NCBI GenBank assembly: GCA_013360535.1
Contig: JABWBL010000029.1
Coordinates: forward strand, 1-14,381
DNA length: 14,381 nucleotides
Origin: Planctomycetaceae bacterium
GTDB taxonomy: Bacteria; Planctomycetota; UBA1135; GCA-002686595
Direction of reading: 5' to 3'
Shown here piece by piece: positions 14,364-14,381 of the stretch. Position numbers and translations under genes: made by a program. Position 1 is the stretch's first letter, and each line of letters opens with the position of its first letter. The notes beneath the pieces were generated by a model. That model did not search any database, was not told the origin of the DNA, and saw nothing but the letters and a program-made list of their open reading frames with translations.

Positions 14364-14381
14364 AGGCCGTTGGTGCGCAGG
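14283..14381. mobile_element. Possible end of an insertion sequence (IS256/Mutator-like), partial
   Basis: From about 14283 the sequence changes character: it becomes rich in G and T on the plus strand, with poor codon-like structure, after thousands of bases of GC-rich coding DNA. The stretch CGTCAAGTGGTGTAG (14296-14310) recalls terminal or near-terminal sequence of some IS256-family elements as I remember them. The change falls inside the 3' part of the broken gene, as expected of an insertion. No transposase sequence and no second end are present, so the boundary and the family are tentative. Confidence 0.28.

Noticed and set aside
1..14381. CRISPR arrays, tRNA or rRNA genes, tandem repeats
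   Set aside because: I scanned both strands by eye and saw no spaced repeats, no tRNA-like cloverleaf sequence and no rRNA segments; the intergenic space is very small.

Overview
This is a high-GC window (roughly two-thirds G+C or more by eye) that reads as ordinary, densely packed bacterial chromosome. About seven of the genes start with GTG or TTG. The gene content (a stand-alone ECF-type sigma factor, split cobalamin-dependent mutase, ribH-nusB-ftsY, glgC and a membrane-anchored repeat-like protein at the right end) suggests a Planctomycetota-like or other deep Gram-negative lineage. That placement is a guess from style and content; no rRNA or other clean marker is present.

Layout. (1) 1-717, minus strand: an ECF-type sigma-70 factor, followed by the first 79 nt of an unknown proline-rich protein that leaves the window. 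(2) 906-10548, plus strand: a tight run of eleven genes with gaps of at most 62 nt and several ATGA or GTGA overlaps. In order these are thiolase, 3-hydroxyacyl-CoA dehydrogenase, acyl-CoA dehydrogenase 1, MeaB-type G-protein chaperone, B12-dependent acyl-CoA mutase large subunit, a 74-aa two-helix membrane protein, mutase B12-binding small subunit, an excisionase/MerR-like HTH protein, acyl-CoA dehydrogenase 2, a metallo-beta-lactamase-fold hydrolase and a LolA/DUF2092-like protein. (3) 10545-12451, minus strand: ribH-nusB-ftsY, convergent with the first operon; the two runs end on the same CTAG. (4) 12582-13865, plus strand: glgC. (5) 13935-14363: an anchored protein gene broken by an in-frame TGA. 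Its 3' end runs into about 90 bases of different composition that may be the end of an insertion sequence.

How the genes work together. The big operon handles short-chain acyl-CoAs: condensation or cleavage at acetoacetyl-CoA, 3-hydroxyacyl-CoA oxidation or reduction, two acyl-CoA dehydrogenases, and a carbon-skeleton mutase with its repair chaperone. The mutase would routinely be called methylmalonyl-CoA mutase. However, two substrate-pocket positions read Phe85 and Gln203, where methylmalonyl-CoA mutase has Tyr and Arg. That is the known signature of isobutyryl-CoA mutase. With C4-type thiolase, dehydrogenase and acyl-CoA dehydrogenase genes beside it, I infer a route joining straight C4 (butyryl-CoA) and branched C4 (isobutyryl-CoA) metabolism. 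No enoyl-CoA hydratase, propionyl-CoA carboxylase or methylmalonyl-CoA epimerase is present. Two small genes, one membrane and one DNA-binding, are embedded with the mutase subunits and are the least explained part of the window.
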